Source of the DNA: Nocardia acidivorans NBRC 108247
Lineage (GTDB): Bacteria > Actinomycetota > Actinomycetes > Mycobacteriales > Mycobacteriaceae
Length of the DNA stretch: 64,000 nt
Direction of reading: 5' to 3'
NCBI RefSeq assembly: GCF_001625085.1
Contig: NZ_BDAW01000025.1
Span: 57,190-121,189 of the forward strand
Shown: positions 39,289-48,291 of the stretch, in pieces
How positions within the stretch are numbered: the stretch's first letter is position 1
How the letters are laid out: every line of letters begins with the position of its first letter
Notes under the pieces: generated by a model
The model's input: the letters and a program-made list of their open reading frames with translations, nothing else
Told to the model about the DNA's origin: nothing
Database searches by the model: none
Translations under genes and position numbers: made by a program

Positions 39289-39412
39289 CGTCCCGGGTGT
39301 AGTCGTGGGTCGGGTGCCGTTCGGCCAGATGCGCCAGCGTGCGCTCGACCAGGTCGTTTTCGTCTTCGCCCCGAATATGTTCTCCGCAGGGGCAATTGAG
39401 TCTGGTCTTCAT
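39266..39412 (-). CDS. DUF1059-like small Cys/His protein
   Basis: 48-residue protein: KTRLNCPCGEHIRGEDENDL, ERTLAHLAERHP and DYTRDEILFIAH. The CPCG and terminal H residues are typical of DUF1059 small putative metal-binding proteins. Function unknown. It is divergent from CYP51. Confidence 0.75.
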   Translation of the reverse strand: MKTRLNCPCGEHIRGEDENDLVERTLAHLAERHPTHDYTRDEILFIAH

Positions 39413-39565
39413 GATTCGCCGCGGACACCGGTCATGTCGAATTCCACTCCTCGTGCGCGGGCGCGTCGATCTTGGTTCGGGCGTTCTGAAATATAGTTCC
39501 CGCTTCCGACCGGGCGCAAGGGCTGTGCGGGCCTTGTTCTGGACTTCCATTCGTAGTACCGTCCG

Positions 39566-39575
39566 GACACGTGTC
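39566..39575. promoter_or_regulatory. Palindrome upstream of the CYP51 gene
   Basis: GACACGTGTC, a perfect 10-bp palindrome 37 bases upstream of the CYP51 start. It is a possible TetR-type site; the regulator is unknown. Confidence 0.4.
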
Positions 39576-39612
39576 TGGGGTGCCGAGGTGGTCGCCCGGA
39601 GAGGAATTTCCC

Positions 39613-40965
39613 ATGCCAATGGTCAAGCCGCGACGGGTCTCGGGCGGTGCGGGCGAGCACGGTCATCTCGAGGAGTTCCGGACCGATCCGATCGCGTTGA
39701 TGGGGCGGGTGCGCGCCGAATGCGGGGACGTGGGGTCGTTCGAACTCGCCGGGCGTGATGTGATCCTGCTGTCCGGGTCCGAGGCGAACGAGTTCTTCTT
39801 CCGCGCCAGCGACGAGGATTTGGATCAGGCGGCGGCGTATCCGTTCATGAAGCCGATCTTCGGTGAGGGTGTGGTGTTCGACGCCAGCCCGGAGCGGCGC
39901 AAGGAGATGCTGCACAATCAGGCGTTGCGGGCGGATCATATGCGCGGGCACGCGGTGACCATCGCGGCCGAGGTGGATCGGATGCTCACCGGATGGGGGG
40001 AGCAGGGTGAGATCGATCTGCTGGAGTTCTTCGCCGAGTTGACGATCTACACCTCCTCGGCGTGTTTGATCGGCAAGAAGTTCCGCGACGAGCTCGATGG
40101 GCGGTTCGCGCATCTGTATCACGAGCTCGAGCAGGGCACCGACGCGCTGGCGTATGTGGATCCGTACGCGCCGATCGAGAGCTTCCGCCGCCGCGATGAG
40201 GCCCGCGTCAAGCTGGTGGAATTGGTGCAGGCGATCATGGACGGGCGGGCGGGGAATCCGGTGTCGGGCAAGGACTCTCGGGACATGCTCGATGTGCTGA
40301 TGTCGGTGCCGGATGAGAACGGCGCGCCGCGGTTCTCGGCCAGTGAGATCACCGGGATCTTCATCTCGATGATGTTCGCCGGGCATCACACCACGTCGGG
40401 GACCGCGGCGTGGACCATTATCGAGCTGCTCAGGCACCCGGAGGTATTGGCGAGCGTCGTGACCGAACTCGACGAGTTGTACGCCGACGGTTCCGAGGTC
40501 AGCCACAATGCGCTGCGGCAGATTCCGAATCTGGAAGCGGCGCTGAAGGAATCGCTGCGATTGCATCCGCCGTTGATCATCCTGATGCGGATCGCGCGCG
40601 ACGAGTTCGAGGTGTGCGGGCATCGCATCGCCCCCGGGGACATGGTGGCCGCGACCCCGGCGATCTCGAACCGCATCGGCGAGGACTTCCCCGAACCGGA
40701 CCTGTTCGATCCGAGCCGGTACCTGGATCCGCGTCAGGAGGACATCGTCAACCGCTGGACATGGATTCCGTTCGGGGCGGGTAGGCACCGCTGTGTGGGC
40801 GCTCCGTTCGCGCTGATGCAGCTCAAGGCGATCTTCTCGATCCTGTTGCGGGACTGGGAGTTCGAGTTGGCCCAGCCCTCGGACACCTATCGCAATGATC
40901 ATTCGAAGATGGTGGTGCAGCTGCAACAGCCGTGCCGGGTGCGTTACCGCCGCCGTCAGCGGTGA
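39613..40965 (+). CDS. cyp51: Cytochrome P450 CYP51 (sterol 14-alpha-demethylase type)
   Basis: 450-residue P450, strongly like the mycobacterial CYP51B1 from end to end: RVSGGAGEHGHLEEFRTDPI, DQAAAYPFMKPIFGEGVVFD, HLYHELEQGTDALAYVDPY, the I-helix FAGHHTTSGTA, the K-helix ESLRLHPP and the heme loop FGAGRHRCVGAPFA. CYP51 removes the 14-alpha-methyl group of sterols; in actinobacteria the natural substrate is not settled. ATG 39613 follows GAGGAA. It lies 39 bases before CYP125 and is probably co-transcribed with it. No ferredoxin gene is adjacent. Confidence 0.95.
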   Translation: MPMVKPRRVSGGAGEHGHLEEFRTDPIALMGRVRAECGDVGSFELAGRDVILLSGSEANEFFFRASDEDLDQAAAYPFMKPIFGEGVVFDASPERRKEMLHNQALRADHMRGHAVTIAAEVDRMLTGWGEQGEIDLLEFFAELTIYTSSACLIGKKFRDELDGRFAHLYHELEQGTDALAYVDPYAPIESFRRRDEARVKLVELVQAIMDGRAGNPVSGKDSRDMLDVLMSVPDENGAPRFSASEITGIFISMMFAGHHTTSGTAAWTIIELLRHPEVLASVVTELDELYADGSEVSHNALRQIPNLEAALKESLRLHPPLIILMRIARDEFEVCGHRIAPGDMVAATPAISNRIGEDFPEPDLFDPSRYLDPRQEDIVNRWTWIPFGAGRHRCVGAPFALMQLKAIFSILLRDWEFELAQPSDTYRNDHSKMVVQLQQPCRVRYRRRQR

Positions 40966-41004
40966 TCCACCGGTTCCAGACAGCGTTGTCCTCAGGAGGC
41001 TGAT

Positions 41005-42249
41005 TTGTCCGCGCCCGCATTGCCCGCCGGGTTCGATTTCACCGATCCCGCACTGTGGGAAACCCGGAATCCCGCAGCGGAATTCGCGCACCTGCGGCGC
41101 ACCGCCCCGGTCTGGTGGAATCCGCAGACCGACGCGCAATCCGGCGGATTCCACGACGGCGGCTACTGGGTGGTGTCCAAACACGAAGACATCAAAGAGG
41201 TCTCGCGCAATCCCGGATTGTTCTCCGCGCAGCGCAAGGGTTCGATCATCCGGCTACCCGGTGCCGTCACCGCCGAGCAGATCGAGCTGACCAGCGCGAT
41301 CCTGCTGAATATGGATCCGCCCAAGCACACCAAGATTCGCCGGATCATCTCCAAGGGCTTCACCCCGCGCGCGATCGAGGGCCTGCGCGCGGCACTGACC
41401 GACCGGGCCGCCGCGATCGTGCGGGCCGCGAAGGCTTGCGGCGGTGGGGATTTCGTCGAACAGGTCGCCTCGGAGTTGCCGTTGCAGGCAATCGCCGAAC
41501 TCATCGGGGTGCCGCAGGCCGACCGGCACAAACTGTTCGAGTGGTCGAATCAGATGCTCAATTACGACGACCCCGACTACGGCGACACCACCAGCACCGA
41601 CAGCTCGACCCGAGCCTCGGTCGAACTGCTGGGCTACGCCTGGAATATGGCCGAAGACCGGCGCGGGAACCCGGTCGAGGACATCGTGAGCCGACTCGTG
41701 CACGCCGATATCGACGGTGAGGCACTGGGTTCGGACGAATTCGGCTTCTTCGTCATCCTGCTGGCTGTCGCGGGCAATGAGACCACCCGCAATGCCATCA
41801 CGCACGGAATGAAGGCGTTCGTCGACCATCCCGAGCAGTGGGAGCTGTACCGCCGAGAGCGCCCGGCGACCGCCCCCGACGAAATCGTGCGCTGGGCCAC
41901 CCCGGTGACGGTATTCCAGCGCACCGCCACCGCCGACACCGAACTCGGCGGTCAGCGCATCCGGGCCGGTGAACGCGTCGGGCTGTTCTACGGCTCAGCC
42001 AATTTCGATGAGGACGCCTTCGAGGACCCGTTCACCTTCGACATCCTGCGCGACCCCAATCCGCACCTGGCCTTCGGCGGCACCGGACCGCACTTCTGCG
42101 TCGGCGCCAACCTGGCCCGCCTCGAAATCGATCTGATGTTCAATGCCATCGCCGACGTCTTGCCCGACCTGCGCGAAGTTGCGCCCCCGCAGCGGCTGCG
42201 CAACGGGTGGATCAACGGTTTCAAACACTGGCAGGTCCGCTACACCTGA
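41005..42249 (+). CDS. Cytochrome P450 CYP125-type steroid C26/27-monooxygenase
   Basis: 414-residue P450 with strong likeness to CYP125A1: PAGFDFTDPALWETRNPAAE, LNMDPPKHTKIRRIISKGFT, the I-helix AVAGNETTRNAITHGM, EIVRWATPVTVFQRTA and the heme loop FGGTGPHFCVGANLA. CYP125 oxidises the cholesterol side chain at C26/27. The start is TTG 41005 with AGGAGG five bases upstream. Being next to CYP51 rather than a cholesterol-uptake cluster is unusual, so the substrate may be a different sterol or terpenoid. Confidence 0.93.
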   Translation: MSAPALPAGFDFTDPALWETRNPAAEFAHLRRTAPVWWNPQTDAQSGGFHDGGYWVVSKHEDIKEVSRNPGLFSAQRKGSIIRLPGAVTAEQIELTSAILLNMDPPKHTKIRRIISKGFTPRAIEGLRAALTDRAAAIVRAAKACGGGDFVEQVASELPLQAIAELIGVPQADRHKLFEWSNQMLNYDDPDYGDTTSTDSSTRASVELLGYAWNMAEDRRGNPVEDIVSRLVHADIDGEALGSDEFGFFVILLAVAGNETTRNAITHGMKAFVDHPEQWELYRRERPATAPDEIVRWATPVTVFQRTATADTELGGQRIRAGERVGLFYGSANFDEDAFEDPFTFDILRDPNPHLAFGGTGPHFCVGANLARLEIDLMFNAIADVLPDLREVAPPQRLRNGWINGFKHWQVRYT

Positions 42250-42300
42250 TTAGCGCACGCCCCCCGGTTTGATTTCGCGATGGTCGGCAATGCCTGACAC

Positions 42301-42444
42301 ATGATCAATTCACGCTCTTCCGCCGACCCCGAGGACACCGACACCGAACGGGACGACAACGAGCCCGAGGCCAGAGACGACGCTCCGGCGAAAACCGAAG
42401 ATCAGGCCGCGAATATGGACTACGAGGGCGATATCCCGCAGTGA
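42301..42444 (+). CDS. Small acidic hypothetical protein
   Basis: 47 residues dominated by Asp, Glu and Thr (PEDTDTERDDNEPEARDD), ending MDYEGDIPQ. It has no membrane segment and is unrecognised. It lies between CYP125 and the SRPBCC gene on the same strand and could be a real small protein or a fortuitous frame. Confidence 0.4.
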   Translation: MINSRSSADPEDTDTERDDNEPEARDDAPAKTEDQAANMDYEGDIPQ

Positions 42445-42487
42445 TCGCCCTCGTTTAAGCCCGGTTGTCACGGGTAGCCGCCCGACT

Positions 42488-42949
42488 ATGAGCACCGTAA
42501 CCGCTTCAACCGAAGTCAAGGCACCCATCCGAACCGTGTACAACCAATGGACCCAGTTCGAGTCCTTCCCGGAGTTCATGACCGGCGTGGAACAGGTCCG
42601 GCAGATCGACGACACCCATACGCACTGGAAGGTCAAGGTCGGCCCCGTCGAGCGCGAGTTCGACGCCACCATCACCGAACAGCATCCCGACGAGCGCGTC
42701 GCGTGGCGGTCCGACAGCGGACCGGAGCACGCGGGCGTGGTCACCTTCCATCGCATCGATGACGAAACCACCCGGGTCACCACCCAAATGGCGGTGGATC
42801 CCGAGGGGTTCGTCGAGAATGTCGGCGACAAACTGGGACTCCTCGACCACCGGGTCAAGGGTGATCTCCAGCGCTTCAAGGCCTTCATCGAGGAGCGCCC
42901 CGGCGAGACCGGGGCTTGGCGCGGCGATGTGCCGCGCCCAGGGTTGTGA
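42488..42949 (+). CDS. SRPBCC (START-like) ligand-binding protein
   Basis: 153-residue helix-grip protein of the polyketide cyclase/dehydrase type: VKAPIRTVYNQWTQFESFPE, FMTGVEQVRQIDDTHTHWKV and a long C-terminal helix (GLLDHRVKGDLQRFKAFIEE). Such proteins bind lipids or other hydrophobic compounds. A similar gene is common near stress genes in actinobacteria. Function not assignable. Confidence 0.85.
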   Translation: MSTVTASTEVKAPIRTVYNQWTQFESFPEFMTGVEQVRQIDDTHTHWKVKVGPVEREFDATITEQHPDERVAWRSDSGPEHAGVVTFHRIDDETTRVTTQMAVDPEGFVENVGDKLGLLDHRVKGDLQRFKAFIEERPGETGAWRGDVPRPGL

Positions 42950-42995
42950 TCTCGCCGTCGAACGAATCGCGCGGGCGCCGCCCGTGATTCGCGGA

Positions 42996-43862
42996 CTATC
43001 CGACCTGGCGGGCCAGGAAGTCGCGAATCAGGGTGGCGATCTCGGGGCCGTGGGTCTCGAGGGCGAAATGCCCCGCGTTCAGCAGGTGGAGTTCGGCCTC
43101 GGGGATATCGCGCAGGTAGGCGCGGGCTCCATCGGGGCCGAAAATCTCATCGTGCTCGCCCCAGGCGATCAACGTCGGCGGGCGATGCTCGGCGAAGTAT
43201 TTCTGGAAGTCCGGGTAACCGTCCAGATTGTTCTTGTAGTCGGCGAACAGCTGGAGCTGAATCTCCTTGTTGCCCGGCCGATCCAGGTAGTGCTGGTCGA
43301 GGATCCAGGTATCCGGGCTGACCCGGTCCAGCCGGTCGGCCGGAACACCATGGGTGTACTGCCATTTCGTGGCATCGAGTTCGAGGAGCTTGCGCACCGC
43401 GGGCTCATGGGTGGCACGGTCGGCGGCGTGCGCGAACAGCACCTCCCAGAACGGGGTGAACCCCTCCATATAGGCATTGCCGCTCTGGGTGATCAGTGCG
43501 CTGACCCGCTCGGGATTCCGCGAGGCGATGCGCAGGCCGATCGGCGCGCCGTAGTCCTGGATGTAGAGCGCGAAGCGTTCGATGCCCAGGGTGTCGAGCA
43601 GTTCCAGGGTGATCTCGGTGAGCTTGTCGAAGGTGTACTCGAATTCGTCCACCGCCGGCATCGCGGACTGCCCGAACCCGATATGGTCCGGCGCGATCAG
43701 ATGATATTCCGCCGCGAGCGCGGGAATCAGATTGCGGAACATAGCCGAGCTGGTCGGGAAGCCGTGCAGCAGAACGAGTGTCGGCTTGGCAGGGTCGCCC
43801 GCCTCGCGATAGAAGACGGGCAGGCCCTGGATCTCGGCGGTGTGATGGGTGACAGTGGTCAT
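42996..43862 (-). CDS. Alpha/beta hydrolase (haloalkane dehalogenase/epoxide hydrolase-like)
   Basis: 288-residue hydrolase with LLHGFPTSSAMFRNLIPALA, an Asp nucleophile elbow IQDYGAPIGLR and the late His in LNAGHFALETHG. The Asp nucleophile and QDYG context are typical of haloalkane dehalogenase-like or epoxide hydrolase-like enzymes. It is 48 bases downstream of an MFS transporter on the same strand, so a detoxification pair is plausible. Confidence 0.87.
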   Translation of the reverse strand: MTTVTHHTAEIQGLPVFYREAGDPAKPTLVLLHGFPTSSAMFRNLIPALAAEYHLIAPDHIGFGQSAMPAVDEFEYTFDKLTEITLELLDTLGIERFALYIQDYGAPIGLRIASRNPERVSALITQSGNAYMEGFTPFWEVLFAHAADRATHEPAVRKLLELDATKWQYTHGVPADRLDRVSPDTWILDQHYLDRPGNKEIQLQLFADYKNNLDGYPDFQKYFAEHRPPTLIAWGEHDEIFGPDGARAYLRDIPEAELHLLNAGHFALETHGPEIATLIRDFLARQVG

Positions 43863-43910
43863 GATGTTCTTCTCCGGTTTCTGGTTGTCGTACTGAGCGG
43901 TGAAAGGGGG

Positions 43911-45068
43911 TCAGGCCGCGGTCGCGGCGAATTCGGGTGTGCGAGCAGGGATGAGCAGCAGTGCCGCGCCGACGCTGAACAGCAGGCCGAGCGCGAAATA
44001 GCCGCGGTAGCTGTCGGTCAGCGCGTGCAGTGAACCGGCCACGGCCAGCCCCGCGGCGGCGGCGAGTTGGTGGATCACCCAGGCGGGCGAGAGCGTGCGA
44101 CCCATACGGGCGGGATCGAGGCCGCGGGATACCACCGCCATGGTCAGCGGCACGATCGGGAAGGACGCGGCACCGAACAGCACCGCGACCGCGATCAGGG
44201 TGGGCGTCGCGCTACTCGAAACCGCCAGCGCGAGGGCGACAATCCGCACGGCGTACAGCGCCTGTAGCAGGTGTTCAGCGCGGTAGCGGCGTTGCAGCCG
44301 GACCATGGCGGCGGAGGTGAGTCCGGCCGCCAGTGCGGCCAGGGCCACCAGCCGGCCCGCGCCCACCACGGACCAGCCCGCTTCGACCGCATGCTTGGGC
44401 AGCATCAGGATCACCACGTAGAGGGTCGCCGAATGCAGCCCGAAGGAGATCAGCACCCGCCCTCGACCGGCCAGCGATTCCGCCTGTCCGGCAAGGGGAT
44501 TGGTCACCCGGTCGCCGGGTAGCAATGCCCACAGTATGCCGGTGACGGCCAATCCGACGGCGCCGAGCACCCCGTAGGTGGCCCGTACGCCGAGAGGTTC
44601 GAACAGTGCGGTGGCGGCCCAGGGCCCGATCAACTGGCCGAGATTGATGCCGACCGCGGCCCTGGTCAGTGCCGGGCCGACCTGACCGCCGAGCGTCCGT
44701 CCGATGAGCGTGGTGATCGTCAGGGTAGACGAGGCCGCGAACCCGAGGCCGCCGAGAAGCATGTAGGCGGTGACGAATTGCCAGGTCTCCCGCACCAGGG
44801 CCAGGGCGAGATAGCTGGCGCTGATGAGTGTCAGCCCGCCGATCAGCACCGGTTTGGCCCCGGCGCCGTCCAGAAGTCTGCCGACGAACGGTTGCGCCAC
44901 CCCGGTCACCGTTGTCCCGAGCGCCGCGGCCACCGCGAGCGCCGTCGCACTCACCCCGTACGAGGCGGCGGTCGGTGCGAAGAACACCCCCATGGAGAAG
45001 TTCAGCCCGAACGACACCGTCATCGCCGCCAGCCCCGCCCACGCCACTTGATCGCGTCGCACGCCCAT
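43911..45068 (-). CDS. MFS transporter
   Basis: 385-residue 12-segment transporter with features of the oxalate/formate- or monocarboxylate-like branch (VAWAGLAAMTVSFGLNFSMG, FVGRLLDGAGAKPVLIGGLT). ATG 45068 follows GAGGAAGTG; an upstream in-frame extension is not supported. It forms an operon with the alpha/beta hydrolase gene downstream. The substrate is unknown. Confidence 0.88.
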   Translation of the reverse strand: MGVRRDQVAWAGLAAMTVSFGLNFSMGVFFAPTAASYGVSATALAVAAALGTTVTGVAQPFVGRLLDGAGAKPVLIGGLTLISASYLALALVRETWQFVTAYMLLGGLGFAASSTLTITTLIGRTLGGQVGPALTRAAVGINLGQLIGPWAATALFEPLGVRATYGVLGAVGLAVTGILWALLPGDRVTNPLAGQAESLAGRGRVLISFGLHSATLYVVILMLPKHAVEAGWSVVGAGRLVALAALAAGLTSAAMVRLQRRYRAEHLLQALYAVRIVALALAVSSSATPTLIAVAVLFGAASFPIVPLTMAVVSRGLDPARMGRTLSPAWVIHQLAAAAGLAVAGSLHALTDSYRGYFALGLLFSVGAALLLIPARTPEFAATAA

Positions 45069-45387
45069 CACTTCCTCACTGTCCGAATGCTTTTGACCAG
45101 CGCAAGCAGAGCGGATCGCCAAGATCTCGACAATCTCGCATCGACTCGTTCTAACCAGTCATCGACGTTTTAAAGGTTATGCACAGTGCGAAAATTCCCG
45201 GTCTCGGAAAATTTCCTCGCGGGCCGCCGAATGCCCTGGTGGACAAGCGATTCGCGTCACCGGGCCTGCACCATGAATCTATGGCCGGTTCGATCGCGGA
45301 TCGCCGGACACTATGCGCCGCGATCCGGTCCCGCCCCGCCAACCCAACCGGTTGGCAGTAAGTGCGCCGCGGGTCGTGCCGCCCGGT
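45069..45387. other. Intergenic region, no gene seen
   Basis: A 319-base gap upstream of the MFS gene that also contains the 3' side of the AraC gene. Short frames lack features. It must hold the MFS promoter, but no clear operator stands out. Confidence 0.5.
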
Positions 45388-46407
45388 TCACGCGCCGCTG
45401 GGCACGCCGCGGCGGAAGGCGTCCGGATTGGTGCCGGTCCAGCGCTGGAATGCGCGGCGCAGGGCGCGGGCGTCGGTGTAGCCGACACGGGTCGCGACCG
45501 ATTGCAGGGGGAGCGCGGTCTCGCGCAGCAGATCCACGGCATGGCGGTGGCGGGCCGCGTCGACCTCCGCGCGCCAGCTGGTGCCCTCCTCCTGCAAACG
45601 GCGTTGCAGGGTGCGCGGGCTGGTGGCCAAACGGCGTGCCACATCGGCGAGATCCAGCGCACCCGCCGCCATCGATTGATGCACAGCGGCACGGAGTTTG
45701 TCGTGCCAGGTCGGGGCCGCATGCGCGGCGGCAAGGGAGAGTTCGGCATGGCGACTCAACAGCGCGCCCAGGCGCGGGTCGCTTCCGGTGGGGAGCGCGC
45801 CGACATCGAGGAAGGTGATTTCGGAGTGGGGTGCGTCGAAATCGATATTGCCGGTACCGAATTCGTCCACGAGATAGCCGCGCCCCGGTCCGGGCGGCTG
45901 GGTCAATCTGACCCGTACCGGTGCGACCTGCCGCCCGACGGCGGCGCGTACTCGCCGCAGCATGACCGCGAGCACGAAGACCTCGACCGGGGCGAGCACC
46001 GCCTCGGGTTCCACGGCCACCGCACAGCGGATCGTGAGCAGGCCACCGTCCTCGATCACCTCCCAGCCGACGCCCGGATCGGTGACCACCGCACGTAGCT
46101 CCATCACCGTGCGCAAACTCTCGGCGAGCGTGGGCCGACTGGAGAACAGGTAGTCCCACACATGCAGCCCGTCGCGATCGGCCTGCTCGGCCGCCAGCAG
46201 ACCGGCGCGAGTTCCGGCGCCCGCGCGGAAATCGATCAATTCCCACACCCGCCAGACCGATTCGGTCGGCACCCGCAACAGATCATCACCGAAGGTGGCC
46301 GGATCCAGCCCCGAGGAATGCGCCAGATGCACCGGCGAGACACCGATCCGGCGGGCGGTCGCCCAGATGAGTGCGGCGGTCCGTGCCGGGATGGTGTGGT
46401 CGATCAC
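45388..46407 (-). CDS. AraC family transcriptional regulator
   Basis: 339-residue regulator. An N-terminal ligand domain of the PF12625 type (about residues 15-200) is followed by the AraC double HTH: LADVARRLATSPRTLQRRL and VATRVGYTDARALRRAFQRW. This architecture is frequent in actinobacteria near lipid or aromatic catabolic genes. The start is ATG 46407. It may regulate the MFS/hydrolase pair, but there is no direct evidence. Confidence 0.9.
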   Translation of the reverse strand: MIDHTIPARTAALIWATARRIGVSPVHLAHSSGLDPATFGDDLLRVPTESVWRVWELIDFRAGAGTRAGLLAAEQADRDGLHVWDYLFSSRPTLAESLRTVMELRAVVTDPGVGWEVIEDGGLLTIRCAVAVEPEAVLAPVEVFVLAVMLRRVRAAVGRQVAPVRVRLTQPPGPGRGYLVDEFGTGNIDFDAPHSEITFLDVGALPTGSDPRLGALLSRHAELSLAAAHAAPTWHDKLRAAVHQSMAAGALDLADVARRLATSPRTLQRRLQEEGTSWRAEVDAARHRHAVDLLRETALPLQSVATRVGYTDARALRRAFQRWTGTNPDAFRRGVPSGA

Positions 46408-46473
46408 CGGCGCAGCATAGGTCAGAGTTCGCGGCGACCGCGGGCTCCGGTGCGCCGCTTCGCTGAACGCGAA

Positions 46474-46503
46474 CGGCCGCCGAGCTGGGTAGCCCGGCGG
46501 CCG
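46474..46503 (-). terminator. Hairpin terminator after csbD
   Basis: CGGCCGCCG, a 12-base loop and CGGCGGCCG form a 9-bp GC stem just downstream of the csbD-like gene. Confidence 0.6.
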
Positions 46504-46522
46504 CGGGATATCCGCGTGTCAG

Positions 46523-46729
46523 CTAGCGCTTGAAGGCGTTCTTCACCTTGTCGACGCCTTCTTCGACGGCATCCTTCACATTCTCCACCGCGCCCTTGAG
46601 CCCGGACTCGGCCTGATCGGCCTTGCCTTCCGCGCGGAGGGAATCATCGTCGGTCAGATTGCCGGCGGCCTCCTTGGCCTTGCCACCCAGCTCCTCGGCC
46701 TTGTTGCTGATCTTGTCACTCAGAGACAT
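46523..46729 (-). CDS. CsbD-like stress protein
   Basis: 68-residue charged helical protein: KISNKAEELGGKAKEAAGNL, LRAEGKADQAESGLKGAVEN. This is the CsbD pattern of general-stress proteins. CGGAGGG gives a good ribosome site before ATG 46729. Confidence 0.9.
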   Translation of the reverse strand: MSLSDKISNKAEELGGKAKEAAGNLTDDDSLRAEGKADQAESGLKGAVENVKDAVEEGVDKVKNAFKR

Positions 46730-46885
46730 GGAACCCTCCGAATCGATTGATCGCACCCGACGGTCGGGCCAAGATCCACCGTACAGCTACTCGATGGTTA
46801 ATGTCGCGGGGGCGAGGTGTGCGGGCACGGCCCCGAGCGGACGAGTCGGGTCAACAGACGCTGTCTATAAGGTGGGTGCGGTCGG

Positions 46886-47620
46886 TTATCGAGACTGGTC
46901 GTCTGTCTGGGCGATGAGGTGACGAGCGGCTCGGATCAAGTCGGCATTGCTGTCGGCCGGGGACTCGTCGGGTAGGTGAAGGACGTCCTCGAGACCGATT
47001 CGGGTATCCAGGCCCCGGGCGGCGGCCATTGCCAGGATCGTCCAGGCCGAGCTGTCCTGTCCGTGAAGCAGGATCGGTACATCGGTCACCGTGGTCAACG
47101 TGTCCAGGAGAACGGCGGCTGTCTGTCGGGCGGTGGACGGGTCGGTGTCGGTGACTTCGGCCAGAATGCGCAGGACCCGGTGGGCGTGCGGCCAGTCGAG
47201 GAACAGCCGGGCGGAATCGGTTCCGGACCAGATCCCGGCCTCGATCCCAATTCCCTTGGCCAGCAGCGTCTCCGCGACCACGGCGGCACCGTCCTCATGC
47301 CAGTTCACCGAGGCATGATCCGGTAGCACGGTCCACCCGCTCACCTGGGCGACACGCTGGTGGGTGTCCTGGGCGGTCCACGCACCGGTGGTTACGCCGA
47401 TCTGGACGCCCGGCACTGCCGCCCGCACCGCCGTCACTGCGGCGGCGACATGGTCGGGCTCCAAGGTGTCGTGCCCGGTGGAGTCCTTGGGATGCAGATG
47501 AATGTCCGCGGCTCCGGCGCGAACCGCGTCCCGGGCCGCTGCCGCCAGCTCGGCAGGGGTCACCGGGAGGGAGGTGAATTCGTGTCGACGTCGGGCACCG
47601 TTCAGGCATACCTGCAGCAT
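46886..47620 (-). CDS. BKACE-like enzyme (DUF849 family)
   Basis: 244-residue beta-keto acid cleavage enzyme-like TIM barrel: VCLNGARRRHEFTSLPVTPA, AADIHLHPKDSTGHDTLEPD, and TRIGLEDVLHLPD near the end. The family condenses or cleaves beta-keto acids with acetyl-CoA and zinc. The protein is shorter than the usual 270-300 residues, as in a compact actinobacterial subgroup. The start is ATG 47620 and the substrate is unknown. An ALDH remnant lies upstream. Confidence 0.82.
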   Translation of the reverse strand: MLQVCLNGARRRHEFTSLPVTPAELAAAARDAVRAGAADIHLHPKDSTGHDTLEPDHVAAAVTAVRAAVPGVQIGVTTGAWTAQDTHQRVAQVSGWTVLPDHASVNWHEDGAAVVAETLLAKGIGIEAGIWSGTDSARLFLDWPHAHRVLRILAEVTDTDPSTARQTAAVLLDTLTTVTDVPILLHGQDSSAWTILAMAAARGLDTRIGLEDVLHLPDESPADSNADLIRAARHLIAQTDDQSR

Positions 47621-47817
47621 GTGACCAAGTCTTTCAGATGACGGTGACATGAATGGGGTCTCTGTAACCCACGGCCATGACGGGTGGGTCAGATCGGTTG
47701 TCCGGCAGGGCAACTGGATCTTCGCCCGACAAGCGTACATGCGTGGCCACGGTTCGAACGGCTGGCCCCCCGCCTTCGCTGGACGGGCTCACCCACGGCT
47801 CGAGACACAGATCGTTG
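47621..47817. other. Intergenic, no gene seen
   Basis: It holds the presumed promoter of the BKACE-like gene and separates it from the ALDH remnant. No RNA gene or clear operator was recognised. Confidence 0.45.
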
Positions 47818-48125
47818 TCATAGTTGCAGTGACTTCACCTGAAGATATTCTTCATACCCCAGTCGGCCTTGGCAGCGGCCGTAGCCGGATTGTCCGTAGC
47901 CTCCGAAGGGGGCGTCGGGGAGCATTTTGTAGCCGTTGATGTCGACTTGTCCGGTGCGTATGCGCAGCGCGGCGGTGACGGCGGGGTCGTGGTCGCCGGA
48001 GAACACCGCGCCGCGCAGGCCGTAGGGAGAATCGTTGGCGATATCGACAGCGTCCGCGTCGCCGTCGTGGGCGATGATGCTCAGCACCGGGCCGAAGATC
48101 TCCTCCCGAGCGATGGTCTGCCACC
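47818..48125 (-). pseudogene. Aldehyde dehydrogenase C-terminal remnant
   Basis: The frame encodes only the C-terminal quarter of an [62 protein letters not shown] and the closing [11 protein letters not shown]. The NAD-binding and catalytic Cys domains are absent; upstream codons to 48174 show no homology. It is a truncated gene. Confidence 0.85.
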
Positions 48126-48291
48126 GGCCAAAACTGTACTGAAACTGGAATTTTCGGACGTCGCGGTGTGGCAAGGTGCCCCTGACCGTGGCGTTCGCCG
48201 GGGAATAGGTAAAATCGGTGGTTCTTGTGTGTCGTGAGGGCGCACAGTCGAGCAGTTATCCGTCAGCACACCCACGCACGAGGAGACGTTT

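Noticed and set aside
45179..45361. Small 60-residue plus-strand gene
   Set aside because: No ribosome site, no recognisable features, and it runs into the AraC gene end.
47649..47939. 96-residue plus-strand frame
   Set aside because: It overlaps the ALDH remnant antisense and has no family features.
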